DNA of 64,000 bases from Catenaria anguillulae PL171 (Eukaryota; Blastocladiomycota; Blastocladiomycetes; Blastocladiales; Catenariaceae). The DNA is taken from NCBI GenBank assembly GCA_002102555.1, contig MCFL01000012.1, forward strand, positions 1 through 64,000. The letters run 5' to 3'. The notes under the pieces were generated by a model. The model was not told where the DNA came from. It did no database searches and worked only from the letters and a program-made list of their open reading frames with translations. The first letter of the stretch is position 1. Every line of letters begins with the position of its first letter. Positions 19,676-30,915 of this stretch are shown here, piece by piece. Position numbers and translations under genes: made by a program.

Positions 19676-22600
19676 ATGTACCTTCTCCACCACCGCCTGC
19701 GCTCCGGCTGCGCAGCCGTGACCTTTGCCCTTGGCCACCAGTCTGTTACCGCGGCCGCCCTGTCATGCAACTCAATAGCCGCATTCAAGTTGCTTCATCG
19801 ATCCAACTCGTCTTGGAACCGAGGTGGCAGCGGCGGCAGGAACGGCGAGTTCTGGTCCCAGCTCGACACTCCAAAGAAATCGCCATCAGCGACCAACACC
19901 ACCAACAATGCTGCGGCCAACCCCACAAACAGCGATTCTGCGCAGAACAGACCCAAAAAGTCCAATTACTTTGGTTCCCGCCCACCAAGGCCGCCTACGT
20001 CGTACCCGAACCGTGGGCAGGGCGGTGACGGCGAGCCATTTGTCCGCCGAGATCGAGAGCGTCCCGAAGCCAGGGCAAATGCTGGTGGCGAATGGTTCCA
20101 GCAGCAGCAGCAGCCACGCCAAGATCGCGGACCCCGGCCACTGCGTAACCCGCCAAATGCGCCTGGATCTCGGCCTGGGTTCCAAGGTCAGCGCCAAGAC
20201 GGCGACCGTCCGCCGCCGCGCCAGCCCCAACCTCGCCCAAACAACTTCGCACCCCGCAGCCAGCCATCCGTTTCGTCGACGTCATCAAGACCGCCGACCA
20301 GGCCCACTTCATCGGTTTCTTCCACCGAAGATGCACCGGGAATTGACGTTCTGACGGACCCAATCATGGACGACTCTGCCGACTCGGTTGTTGTCGACAA
20401 ACCGGGCCGCGCGGGGCGCAACCACAACCACTCGCACGCCACGCACCACCACCAGCTGCGCAGCAAATCTCCACCACGCATGCTTTCCGATCCGTCGGCA
20501 TCCGACGCTGCAGCCAACCAAGCAGATGTCGACGAGGCCGATATCGTTGTGAAGCGCAACACACATCGGTCAGAGTTTCGTGAGCGGCTGTCGCAATTCC
20601 GCAAGCACGACGACGATGAGGAGGCAGGCTTGCTTTTGGCAGATATGGAGGAGGTGAGCCCCAAGGTATTGGCGAGGCAAAAGGCAGCGGCAAAGAGGAA
20701 GCAGGCGGCGATGCGGGTCGCGCCCAAGGAGGTGTTGTTGCCAGAGGCCATTTCCGTGGCGAATTTGGCACAGTTGCTGGTTGTGCCTATCGGTTCGCTC
20801 TTGTTCTTGGTCATTTCCGATCTAGTCTGCTCGATTGCTGACACTTTCTCGATTTTTAGCGAAACTGCAAAGGCAAACAAAGTCTTTGCTCGGGTTGGAA
20901 TTTGACGTCTCGTCCGATTATGGTACGTACTCATTATGATTGCTTCACTGCGTTTTCCAACATGGTCCTCTAACCACCATCTTTGTCAGTCCTCAACGCC
21001 GAAATCGCCTCACTGGTCGCCGCCGAAGTCGCCCCACGTGTGCACATCACCATCCCCGGCTCACTCACCGACGCTGACGCCCTTCCTCCCCCCATCACCC
21101 GCACCCCCGACGAATACACATCGCTCCCGCTTCGCCCGCCCGTCGTCACCATCATGGGCCACGTCGACCATGGGAAAACCACACTGCTCGACACGCTGCG
21201 CAAATCGGCCGTGGCCGCCTCGGAGGCCGGCGGCATCACCCAGCACATTGGCGCATTTGTGGTGGCCATGCGCGGAGGCGAGGAGAAGATTACGTTTTTG
21301 GATACCCCGGGCCACGCCGCGTTTGAAACCATGCGTGCGCGCGGAGCCAACGTCACAGACATTGTGGTGCTGGTGGTGGCAGCCGACGATGGCGTGATGC
21401 CGCAGACCAGGGAGGCTATCAAGCATGCACAGGCGGCGGGGGTGCCCATGATCGTGGCCGTGAACAAGATTGATAAGCCGGGCATTGACAAGGTACATGC
21501 GATATACAATGCAATTAGGGAAATCGTGCTCGGATTGCTGACTCCTCGCTTGCTTGTTTGTGTGAATGTGTATAGCAAAAAATCAAGAACCAACTGCTCG
21601 ATTACGACGTGCAGGTGGAAGAGCTCGGCGGCGATACCATTTGCGTCGAGATTTCTGCGCTCAAGGTATGTCTTTTCCTCCAAGCCAGCACATGTTTTGC
21701 CGCGCTTATCCAGCCTTGCTCACCTCGCCTGTGTTCGCAACAGGGAACCGGCCTCCAAGACCTCGAAGAAGCCATTCTGACACTGGCCGAACTGCAAGAC
21801 CTTCGCGCCGACCCCTCGGCCGCCCGCATGGAAGGCGTGACACTCGAGTCCCAGGTCCAAAAGGGCCGCGGCGCGACATCGACCGTGCTCGTCAAGGACG
21901 GAACCTTGCGCCCAGGCGACGTGATCGTTGCGGGCACGTCTTGGTGCAAAGTGCGTGCACTCGTGTCGGATCAGGGCAAGCCCATCAAGGAAGCGCCGCC
22001 CGCTACACCCGTCGAGGTTGTCGGGTGGAAAGAGGTGCCGCCCGCGGGCGAGCGCGTCGTTCAGGTCGAGTCGGAGGATGCGGCCAAACGCGCCGTGGTC
22101 GCAAAAGAGCGTGTGTTGGAGCGCGCGCGGTCGGCAGAGGCCATTGAGGCGATTAACAAGACGCGCATGGCCGCGGCTGAAAAGGCAGCGATTGAGGCTG
22201 CCGCAGCGAGTCGCGGGCGTGGCGGGAAGAAGGGCGGTGTGCAGTACCAGCCCAAAGACGATTTGGGAGCCGGGCAGACAGTCGTGTCCTTGATTGTCAA
22301 GGCCGATGTATCCGGATCGGTCGAGGCCGTCGCCGACGCAGTGGCCAAGGTGTCCCATCCCGAGTTGCGGATATCTGTTGTTGCTCGAGGCGTCGGTCAC
22401 GTCACGGAAAGTGACATTGAGCGTGCCTGGGCAGCAACCACGGCGGCTGTTGCCGGCTCGCACCAGCACCAAAAGTCGATTGGGTTTGTGGTTGGCTTCA
22501 ACGTCAAGTCGGACAAAAAGGCCGCCGCGCTCGCAAAGAGACACGGTGTACAAGTATTGACCAACAATGTGATTTACCGGCTCATGGATTCGCTCAAGGC

Positions 22601-22946
22601 CGAAATGGGCAAGTTGTTGCCGCCGGACATTGTGGTGGAGGAGGTTGGTGAGGCGACGGTGGCGGCCGTCTTTGACTTGAACGCCAAGGCGGGCGAGGTC
22701 GGCAAGGTCGCCGGGTGCAAGGTGTCGAGCGGCAGCTTGCACAAGGCCAACAAAGTCAAGGTCATGCGCAAGGGCAAGGAGGTGTGGCAGGGGCCGCTCA
22801 AGGTCATCAAGCATTTCAAGCGCGAAGTGATGGAGATTGCAAAGGGCAACGAGTGCGGATTGGCGTTTGATGGGTTTGACGATTTCCAGGAGGGGGATGT
22901 GGTGGTCAGCTTGAAGTCGACCGAGAAGGCAAGGACCCTGGATTGA
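19676..22946 (+). CDS. IFM1: Mitochondrial translation initiation factor 2
   Basis: GTPase that places initiator tRNA on the mitochondrial small subunit. Five exons, 19676-20792, 20860-20922, 20990-21492, 21576-21665 and 21744-22946, give 991 residues with no frame change. The N-terminus [20 protein letters not shown] is a likely presequence. About 300 residues of Pro/Gln/Arg-rich low complexity follow. The IF2 core shows G1 [14 protein letters not shown]3 [21 protein letters not shown]4 [10 protein letters not shown] and G5 SALKGTG, the last split by intron 4. Domain II/III and the C-terminal fMet-tRNA region follow, with [15 protein letters not shown] and [20 protein letters not shown]. The first donor is inferred from phase (GTTCGC); a GTTGTG donor eight bases earlier is the alternative. 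The low-complexity insertion makes it longer than most homologues. Confidence 0.95.
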
Positions 22947-23167
22947 AAAGAGTCTGGCGGTGAGCCCTCATTCTAGGAGCAGATACTTGTGTTTTGTTGT
23001 TTTCCTCTCAGGGTGTGCACAAACTTGATCCCATTCAATGGCATAGTGTATTTGTTGGAGCAAATTGGAAATGGTTGAACGACGGAAAACGAAAAGAAGG
23101 GGGATATGTATTGACACACGGAAAAGGCAGACCCAAGCGTGTAACGGAACGGGTCATGGTGGACAGG

Positions 23168-23169
<2 letters not shown>

Positions 23170-23207
<38 letters not shown>
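23170..23207 (+). repeat. Poly(A) tract of 38 bases between convergent genes
   Basis: Thirty-eight consecutive A on the plus strand, 224 bases after the mtIF2 stop and 37 bases beyond the stop of the convergent C2 gene. An ATGGATGGATGAAAGAAAG stretch follows directly. It could be a simple homopolymer in the shared 3' region or the tail of a retroposed sequence; no target duplication is visible. Confidence 0.9.
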
Positions 23208-23209
<2 letters not shown>

Positions 23210-23244
23210 AATGGATGGATGAAAGAAAGACGGATCGTTGCACA

Positions 23245-24265
23245 TTAGTGCTTGGGCGGTTTGTTCTTGCCCTTGAAGTGTTGCTGCAGCTTTGAGCCCA
23301 CAAATGCACCGACGCCAGCGGCCAACACACCGCCGCCCAGCAACGCTCCGGCGGCAGCACCCGCAGCGCCAGCCTTAAATGCCCCCGATTGCATGAGCGG
23401 CTTACCGTGCGGAGTCGCAAACTGCGATGACCCACCATGATGCGGCTGTTGCTGGTAGCCAGGGTAAGGCGCGGGACCGCCGGGAGCGGCGCCAGGGTAA
23501 GGAGCGGGACCGCCATAACCTGGCGGCATTGGCGCGGCAGACGAAGATGCAGGACCGACGGGATGCAGTGGGCGGGCGCCGTCAGCGGGTCCGGTGCCGT
23601 TGAAAGGTTGCGGGGTCGCATTGTACAAGTTGGGATCCTTTTGGTCTTGCGGGAATCCATTTGGTCCAGGTGCTCCAGATGCGGTGGATGCGCCCGTGAA
23701 TTGAGTCGAAACACCCGTCATGGGCGTGGCCGGGCCGTTGGGAACGGCACCGTACGCGGGCGGGCCGACCGATGGGTAACCCGCGGGTGCAGCAGAGTTG
23801 TGGAAGACGAGCGTCAGGTGAATTTGGCCGGCATGCTGGCCTTGCTGATCAAACAAGTCGAACCAATGGTCCACAAAACCTGCTTGAAGAGCCACATCGA
23901 GCGTGATGAGGCAGCCGCCCATGAGGGCATTGTTTGCGCTCGGTGCCTCGTCAAAGATTTCGACAATGACTTCACGTGGAGTAGCTGGGTTGATGGGCAG
24001 CTTGAATGTGGATCCCCAGGCAGGCTGCGTGCCGCCGGAGCGGTGTGCGTTACCGCGGTGGGTGCTGGTGCCATGGCGGACGAGACAGTACGGATCCGAA
24101 AGGCCTAATGGACTGGGGCGAAGATTGCGGGCGCCAACTGGAACCAGGCAATCATGTCGGCCATTGTCAGTCTCACGCTCATGCCACATGAACGCTTGGG
24201 GGCATATGCGACATACCGCAAATGAGCTCCAGAGTGCCCGACTGTTGCTGTTGAGGCTGCTGCAT
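23245..24265 (-). CDS. C2-domain protein with Pro/Gly-rich linker and glycine-zipper tail
   Basis: Exon 1 (24265-24217) encodes MQQPQQQQSGTLELIC. Exon 2 (24137-23245) continues VGARNLRPSPLGLSDPYCLV. Together they give 313 residues. The first 130 residues form a C2 domain: LSDPYC is the Ca-loop region, QPAWGSTFKLPI and VIVEIFDEA follow, with VDHWFDLFDQQGQHAGQIHL closing it. C2 domains bind membranes, often through calcium; the acidic loop residues are only partly retained. A linker rich in Pro, Gly and Ala has YPG/PAPYPG repeats. The tail AGAAAGALLGGGVLAAGVGA is a glycine-zipper-like hydrophobic segment followed by LQQHFKGKNKPPKH. The order C2, PYPG linker, Gly-zipper is known from fungal and plant C2 proteins of poorly defined role in membrane or stress response. 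Confidence 0.85.
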
Positions 24266-25068
24266 GTTTTCAGTCTGTCTCGAGAGATGGATTAGCATAG
24301 ATTCTTATTGACTTGAAGAACATGGACGCTGGGACTCTTTGGAGCTGGGCGGAGGTGGATGGCTTTTGAGGCAGCACGATTGCTGGCAAAATGCACAGGT
24401 CAAGAAGAATGTTCTCGAAGCCGGAAGTTCTTGGCCGACGCCACGGCGTGCTCGCCATGTCGTAAGCAAGCAGTGCCATATGATGGCTCGGGCTTGGCAT
24501 CGTTCGCGCTTTGTACATACTGTACGTCGCGTCTCTTGAGCGTCTGCACGAGCTGTGAATTGCAACGAATAAATAGGATTTATCCACACAAACGAGTGGG
24601 ATGCAGAGCATGCAATACGTCAAAGTAAACTTGGGGCTGATCAGTGGTTAACCTTTGCACGAGGCGGGCATTCGCCCATCCGTATTCATCATGCACGTGT
24701 GACTCGTTAGCTTCAGACCATGAAAGCGCAATGGAATTGTACGCATACATGTCCAGCGACTTTTGGTTTGCGCGGCACATGCCAACAGGAATCGTTCGGC
24801 GGACAATGCAATCAGTGCTCCTTCCGAGGTGCATCGCTTTCTTTCCCAGACTCCACCTCCATTAGGTACAAGTACTGACAGTTGCAATTGCAACGACTTT
24901 CTGTGGTGCAGAATGATGTGTGTGTTATGGAACCGATCCGAACCGAACCGAAACATGGGACTGCAAAACAGGACGGCAACGTTGCTCTTCTTACATAAGT
25001 CTTCTGTTCTTCCAATGCCACAATGATTCTTTCATCTCACATCCGATGCCAGACGAATGCTACTATCC
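24266..25068. other. Intergenic region without visible gene
   Basis: Contains the promoter of the C2 gene at its left end and the 3' flank of the small secreted protein at its right end. Open frames are short and overlapping. A CCGATCCGAACCGAACCGAAAC repeat stands out at 24932-24953. No RNA gene recognised. Confidence 0.4.
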
Positions 25069-25493
25069 TCACTGCTTCCTGGGCGGGCGGCCCGATCCAA
25101 CACACTGCCGAGCGCAACGGTCCATACACTTGTTATCGCCGTAGCACCCTGACGTGCACCCAATGTAGCACTGATAGTCGCGCTTTGCAAGTGCCGGCTT
25201 GGCGGGCGAAGCGGCCATGGGAATGTCGGGGCCGCGCCTGTCGCAGAGCCAGTCGCAGTCATCACGACCTTGCTTCATGCAGTTGTAGTAGCAGCGGTAG
25301 TCGACGCGCTCGATGTTGGCTGAGCCCGAGGTCGTGGCTGTAATTAGCATGCCCAGGTCGGGGTGAGATACATGTAAGGTCAAGTTCTGAAGCGGATGTA
25401 GGGGATGGTACCATCGTTGACAGGAGTGGGCGACGCTTGAGCCGACATGCCGAGGGCGACGAGGGCGACAGCGAGGAACGAGGTGGTCTTCAT
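25069..25493 (-). CDS. Small secreted Cys-rich protein with duplicated Cys module and Kex2-like site
   Basis: Two exons (25493-25412 and 25337-25069) give 116 residues. The signal peptide is MKTTSFLAVALVALGMSAQA, probably cut before SPTP. The mature part has two related modules: DYRCYYNCMKQGRDDCDWLC with four Cys, and DYQCYIGCTSGCYGDNKC continuing MDRCARQC with six Cys. They are joined by a Pro/Ala linker ending ALAKR, a dibasic site directly before the second DYxCY. This fits a Golgi Kex2-type cut that would release two Cys-rich peptides. The phase-1 intron falls between the leader and the first module. A TATA box lies about 85 bases upstream. No toxin, hydrophobin or defensin consensus is met; the function is unknown. 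An extracellular interaction role is inference from size, secretion and Cys content. Confidence 0.82.
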
Positions 25494-26398
25494 GGTGATT
25501 GAAGAACTGGATGTGATGTGCGAGAGCGGAATGAAGGACACTTGGACGAGAAGATTGTAGACGGGTAGGCTGTTGACTTTATACCCCTCGGCCTCGGCGT
25601 GGAGCGCACCATTCGCTCGGTGGGCCTTCGTTGGGGATGGCAAACCAGGCTAACAGGGTGTAGCCGGAACCACTCAATGTTCAGCGCTTGGGCAAGGACA
25701 TTGTCTCCTTGTCTGAGGAAATGTGAGGGTTGTTGATGCCGTCTGAGTGTGAAGCATGGGACAGAGAGATTTGTTGCGCAGCCAGGCACAGTTCATTGGG
25801 TTTGCAAGTCGGCGGGAGCGAGACAAGATCCCAGGCCACGAGGCCACATTGTTGGGGTCACGTTGCATCCGCTGCTATTTCCCAATACTTGGAGTACATG
25901 CCTTTATAGTTGAGAGCATGCAGGTCATGGCTGCGGATTGCCGCATGTCTCACTCGTCTGCTCGCGCATGTGTGCGGTGATGGAGGACGCGTCGCTCTCT
26001 TCACCCCTTCACCGCCTTTTCTGTCCCTGGCCTGAATGAAGCTGTACGGCTGCGGCGGGGTGTATTGACGGCGATGGAGCACGTGCACAAAGAGAATGTT
26101 TTGATCTACAACTCGGAATTGCGATGCATTCGACATCATTGCATGCAGCTCGTCGGCAAGCACCTGGGCCTTCCATCGTGCCTTCGGCCAACGTGAACAG
26201 CGAGCCCCCTCCTACATACTACTTTCTGCTCATGTGAAACTCCATTGTACTCAGGCCTCTGGGTCACTAGGGCAGACTGGCGATGGTGACAATGGTCCAC
26301 AAGCCAAGAACGACTCCCGAGTGAATGGGTGTTGCATGCAGAGTTTTGTAAATTGACACAAAACTGGCGGATATCACGAATAGAAAAACAAACAAGGG
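25494..26398. other. Intergenic region without visible gene
   Basis: Holds the promoter of the small secreted protein (TATA at 25578-25583) and, at the far end, the 3' flank of the dCache gene. Minus-strand frames of about 100 codons at 25858-26163 and 25490-25789 have no domain and poor codon bias, so I leave them out. Confidence 0.4.
25578..25583 (-). promoter_or_regulatory. TATA box of the small secreted protein gene
   Basis: GGTATAAAGTC on the minus strand, 85-90 bases before the ATG at 25493, within the usual range for a fungal TATA box. A strong TATA element fits a regulated, highly expressed secreted product. No other motif is clear. Confidence 0.55.
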
Positions 26399-28660
26399 CT
26401 ACCGCTCGCCACGATCCTCAGTCAACCGCTCTGGACTTCGCGTCGTCGGTCGCGGCATAGATCCGTACCTCGGGCCGGCCTCACCTCGCAGCACAGGCGC
26501 GAGAAACGAAGGCGACCGAGGTACTGTCCCCATGGTACGCGGCTGATGCGCACCACCAACTGCGTCGAACGAACGCTCTGTGGCTGCTCCGCTCGCCTGA
26601 CTACCTTGCCGTCCCAATGTGATGCGACCGTCGACCGGCCAAGTACGCTGGACTTGCGCACAAGCGCAGCACTGTCGGCCGCCGCCGTCGCAAATGCAGT
26701 CATCATGGTCGTAAATGCTTGCGAAATGCGAATTGACTCGGCAATTTGGACGCGAAATCGGCTGCCTACGGAATCGGGTGCAGGAGCTTGCAAAACATCA
26801 GTGGCTAAATCGACCGTGGCCAGGCTCTTCTTGGAGGCACGATTAAGCTTGTTGGTGATATCCGCTAATGTACTCACAAACGACTTGGAAATAGCCAACG
26901 CGAAGAGACATCCGGCTGCCGTGATTCCCAACACGGTGATCAAGAGCTGGCGCGACGCTTGTCGGTTGGGAAGCATGACTTCATCCTCGTTCATGGCGAC
27001 AAACAGGATCCAATGGAGTGACTTGTCGGCCCCCCACATAAGCGGCTTGACGCCGACCAGCCATGTAGCGGGCGGACCAATGACGCTTGGAATGACCATG
27101 GTTGAGCGGTCCGAGATGTGGGTCAGGTTGGCGATGCCGTTGGACTGCAGGTAGCGAAACGTGGATAAAAGGAATGGGTCCTTTTCACTTGCGGCCAGTT
27201 CGGAGAGCGTCTGCGGTCGAATGATGGATTTGGATGGTGTGTCATCACGAAGGTACAGGTCGATTGATGGGATGAGGATCCGAGGATGCCGCCGGACCGG
27301 GCATCAAAGGCATAGATTGAGATTGGGCGGAGTGACTTTGCTGCAATCGAGACGAGGATATCATTGATTTTCGGTGCGTCAAAACCTGACGATGTCACGC
27401 CAAGAAATCGGCCAGATGCGTCAGAAAACGGAAAAAGATGCTGATCCAGGATTCTTGTCTCCAGCTACATGAAACAAGACGGGGAGAGCCCAAGTCAGCA
27501 AATGAACACAAAAATGAATAGGTTCATTTGGTATCGTACACATATGCTGGTGACCACAGTGTCGGCGCTGCAACGCTCGCATATTGGCCCCATACTAACC
27601 TCGAGACATCAAACGATGGTTCCTGAGAAGCCACCCGCGTGATTTGATCGTTTCCGTCAATCGCGTATTCGAAGAAAGTGCCATCAGCTGACGTTTCCCA
27701 TCGGTAAAAGAGTCGCTCGGATGGATTTGTTTTGTTTTTTGTCTATGCGTTTGGGGTTAATGTCAGTGTGACCCGATGGCAGCTCAATCCAAGCGACAAC
27801 GCATACCGTAAAGTAGCCCCACAGCTCGCCCCGCGATGCGGCCGTGAACACCATACTTGACAGCAAGTCGGCATGCTCCTTGAGGTAGAGAAACATGCTT
27901 CGCATGGCAAGATGCTTGTTGCTGAAGTTGTAGATACCACGCTGCCAGTGTAACCGTTGAAGGGTTGCGAGCCCAGTGGCTGCCTGGAGGTGAACGCTGA
28001 TCGATTCGATTGCATCTTCAATCAGTGCGGATTGAAGCTCGAGTCCAAACGTATACGACGTTGACACGGCTTCCCGATACGTGAAATGCCTATGGACGCG
28101 TGTGTGAGTGCGGTGTTTGAGAAGACGATGGCAAGAGCTGGTACCAACCAGGATAAAGGGGCAACAAGGCTCGCTAAGGCGACAAAGAGCCCGACGATGA
28201 GAGTGCGAAATTTGAGCGCAATACGCTTTCGCTTGACCAGTGAAGATGATCCCGTTGACGCTGCACTTCTTGTACTTGATTGTGAAAGCCGGCGCTCCTT
28301 GAGTTTTGTGTACGCTGAGCCAATAAGCGACGCTCTCCGCCTCGTGTTGGGCTCAGAGCGGGACGTTGCAGGAGCGGGGCCTTTGTCTGTTCCGCTAGCG
28401 TCGGGCTGCCCCGTAAATCCCACAGATTTCGTGATAGCAGAGCCGCTGGCCTGTGGCGAGTAGGCTGCGGTGGTGCTACTTGCCCTGGAAGATTCTCCGG
28501 GCGACATAGGTAGTCCACCCGTCGATGCCGAGCGAATTTGGTTTTTGGGGGATGACGTCGTGGGTGGAAGATCGCATGCTGAGGTTGAGTTATCGTGGAC
28601 GGGAACACTCGGGCTTGCCTTATTGCCCAAGAGCTTGGGAATGTCATATGGGTCGGGCAT
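26399..28660 (-). CDS. Two-TM membrane protein with extracellular dCache-type sensor domain
   Basis: Exons 28660-27807, 27742-27600 and 27464-26399. The N-terminal 165 residues are Ser/Pro-rich and cytosolic (MPDPYDIPKLLGNKASPSV), ending in a basic run (SSLVKRKRIALKF). TM1 is LIVGLFVALASLVAPLSWLV and its continuation. The outer region resembles dCache: LAMRSMFLYLKEHADLLSSM, SRGELWGYFT, FLGVTSSGFDAPKINDILV, SLRPISIYAFD and, just before TM2, SLHWILFVAMNEDEVM. TM2 is LLITVLGITAAGCLFALAIS. A HAMP-like helical stretch (LADITNKLNRASKKSLATVD) and a disordered Arg/Ser/Pro tail follow. No kinase, cyclase or other output domain is present before the stop. Frame changes are needed near 28085, 27600, 27280 and 26653, each one missing base. 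It probably senses a small extracellular ligand; ligand and output are unknown. Confidence 0.72.
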
Positions 28661-29265
28661 GCTGAATGGTGAGACCGCTGGCTGCAGCCGTCCCTTTCGT
28701 TTCAATAACAAAAAATGCTTCTCCGACTCGGTCAGTGTCGATCACACCGTGGTACGGCGACGATACGGGACGTGAAATCGAAAAATTGGGAAACTCGCCA
28801 GGAGAAAGGAGACCTGTGTTGATATTTTTGCACAGAGTGGTGATATAGAATTTGTGCCAGATGAGTGCTTGCAGTGTGTGCGCTTCGTGGGCGGCGGCCG
28901 GGGGTACAGACTGGGATTCGGTTGGTTGCCGAACGATGACTTTTGGCACCCCCAGATGAATTGAGTGAGGGTTTGGCTAGAGTTGTAGGTTGTTCCGAGG
29001 ACCAAATGGGAGTATGCATATATCTTACGTCCCTTAGATTTCCCTTTCAATCGCTGGTGCTTCTGCCTGATCCTGGTAAAGGAGCAAACATGGTTGCCGA
29101 AGTTGGACGCGTCACAAAATCAAGTGGGAACGTCGAGTGTGGGCAAGCCATTCGTACGTTGCCAAATTGCAGTACGCTTGCCAGTCGGCCGGCCATCTGC
29201 ACACTTCTCTCAACATCTCCCATTCGAATTTGTATCATCTCGTCATTTATCTCAACCAATTTACC
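28661..29265. other. Divergent intergenic region
   Basis: Between the starts of the dCache gene (minus) and the orphan 164-residue gene (plus). Short open frames only; no motif or RNA gene recognised. Confidence 0.4.
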
Positions 29266-29760
29266 ATGTCGCTCAAGCGCAGCACTGGCGTCCAAGACCT
29301 TTCGTCGCTCCCGCCGACACTCAACTTTGAGTTGCACGCCTGGGTCATCCTTCGTGCCTTGCCCAATAGCCCAGCCATGCCCGTTGCCTTTGACTCTCTT
29401 CGCACTGTCAAGCAAGTCAAGTACTCGCTCCGCCACCTGCTTCCTGTTGACCCGGAGGACCCGCGACTCGTCTGGACCGTCATCCCCTCCGTCAACCAAT
29501 GTGCGCGCTCCGACAAGGAGTACGAGGCTCGCATGGGCGAGGCCAGGGACTCCGGGATGGACTTGGCGTCGATTTCGCATCGCTCCGCCGAGGGCGAGTG
29601 CATATCCGATGCCGCCTTTTGCCGACAGTTGCAGGCAGAGCCAACCGTGTTGACGGCGGCCAACAACATGGATGCCATCTATGAAGTGCTCAAGGACGGC
29701 GACTCGCTGGTTGTCGAGTTGGTTCCGGCCGACTCTGCTCCAAGTCAAGTTGAGGCATAA
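29266..29760 (+). CDS. Hypothetical protein of 164 residues
   Basis: A single uninterrupted exon beginning MSLKRSTGVQDLSSLPPTLN and ending at a TAA. The sequence is compact and well composed: FELHAWVILRALPNSPAMPV, FDSLRTVKQVKYSLRHLLPV, LVWTVIPSVNQCARS and NNMDAIYEVLKDGDSLVVEL. It has no signal peptide, TM helix or low complexity, apart from a short acidic/Pro tail. Alternating strands and helices, with the closing YEVLKDGDSLVVELVP, suggest a small alpha/beta fold, perhaps ubiquitin-like or PB1-like at the end. I do not recognise the family. The first in-frame ATG with a good A at -3 (ACCATGT) was chosen; more upstream in-frame codons belong to the leader. Confidence 0.7.
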   Translation: MSLKRSTGVQDLSSLPPTLNFELHAWVILRALPNSPAMPVAFDSLRTVKQVKYSLRHLLPVDPEDPRLVWTVIPSVNQCARSDKEYEARMGEARDSGMDLASISHRSAEGECISDAAFCRQLQAEPTVLTAANNMDAIYEVLKDGDSLVVELVPADSAPSQVEA

Positions 29761-30190
29761 TGTAGCCTGTGTGAGTGTTTTGTCTGTTCACTTTTCCGTC
29801 CAGACATTCTTGTCCCAAAACACCGGTTTTGCCGTTTCTTTGTCACCTGTGTCATGACTTTGTTGCTTTCATTTCATTCACCCACCTGCCCGCCATGTCC
29901 ATCATGCCCACATTCCCAGCACTCATTTTGCACAAAATACACTCCTCATTGCCTCTGGCTTCGTTTTGTCCACGGCCGTTTTTGCCACATGCCGCGCACA
30001 AGGCGCTTCGCTTAGGTGTGGGAACGATCGCCACGCTGGATCGGCAGCCAACTTGGCGGTGTAAACTGCAGACATCGATATGAATACGTTTCTGAACACG
30101 ATTCCTGCAATAATCCATGCCATACCGCACGCTCCAACCGGAATAACACTCGGCATTCAACGATTCACATCTGCGCCCATCAAGATCACC
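29761..30190. other. Intergenic region between two plus-strand genes
   Basis: Contains the 3' flank of the 164-residue gene and the EMC6 promoter and leader. An in-frame ATG at 30080 would lengthen EMC6 by 37 residues, but the sequence between looks like leader. No other feature seen. Confidence 0.45.
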
Positions 30191-30646
30191 ATGGCCCCAC
30201 CAAAGTCGGCTTCATCCGCTGCCCACCGCGGATCATCCCGCTCCATCACCTCTGCCGCCTCCCCTGCCGCCCCCACCATGACGCCGCCCTCACCAAGCAA
30301 ACCGGCCAAGCCCTCGTCCAAACCGCAACCTCGTCTCACCTCTGCCACCGCCATGGCCCACAACGCACGCGTCCTCGACTTCTTGCGGTCCACATTCAGC
30401 GCCATTGTCGGATCCACGGCCGGCATTCTCGGCCTGACGGGCTTTCAAGGATTTGGGTTCTACATTGCGGCGTCGCTCTTCTTTTCACTACTCATCACTC
30501 TGATCAAGTGCCGGCCCGGGTCGCCAGCAAAGTACTTCCAGTCGCCCGCGTGGGAGTTGGGCGTCGAGTCGATGAGTGCTTCCGGCTTGTTTTCCTATGT
30601 CTTGTTTTGGACAATGATTAGTGGAGTGATTCGGATTTACGGATAA
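30191..30646 (+). CDS. EMC6: ER membrane protein complex subunit 6
   Basis: EMC is the ER insertase for tail-anchored and some multi-pass proteins. One exon, 151 residues. The family core is clear: NARVLDFLRSTFSAIVGSTA then GILGLTGFQGFGFYIAASLF (TM1/TM2 with the diagnostic AGILGLTG), then LLITLIKC, KYFQSP and SGLFSYVLFWTMISGVIRIY as the last membrane helix and C-terminus. Metazoan and yeast forms are about 108-110 residues. The extra 40 are a Pro/Ser-rich N-terminal extension starting MAPPKSASSAAHRGSS. ATG at 30191 is preferred because it follows ATCACC; 30080 is an alternative. Confidence 0.93.
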   Translation: MAPPKSASSAAHRGSSRSITSAASPAAPTMTPPSPSKPAKPSSKPQPRLTSATAMAHNARVLDFLRSTFSAIVGSTAGILGLTGFQGFGFYIAASLFFSLLITLIKCRPGSPAKYFQSPAWELGVESMSASGLFSYVLFWTMISGVIRIYG

Positions 30647-30915
30647 GGTGTTGGGAACTGATAGATTGGATAAGGTTCTTGGCGTTGATTGATGAAATGC
30701 AGTCGCCAACTCCATGATGCTCTTGTCGTTGCCCCTCGCTAACGTGGCCGCCAGCAGCCCGTTGCAGCCATTTTCTGGCCAAATCCTGCACGTGGCCAAA
30801 TCTATGTCTGTATATACAGGGTTTGGAATCCAGCCTGTGCGAAATGCGTACGTACTGTACCAGTGTGAGATACAAACAAAACAAACACGAAAAACAGACG
30901 AGCAACGTCAACCCG

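Noticed and set aside
21720-22814. 364-codon minus-strand frame opposite mitochondrial IF2
   Set aside because: Overlaps the conserved core of IF2 in antisense; no protein features.
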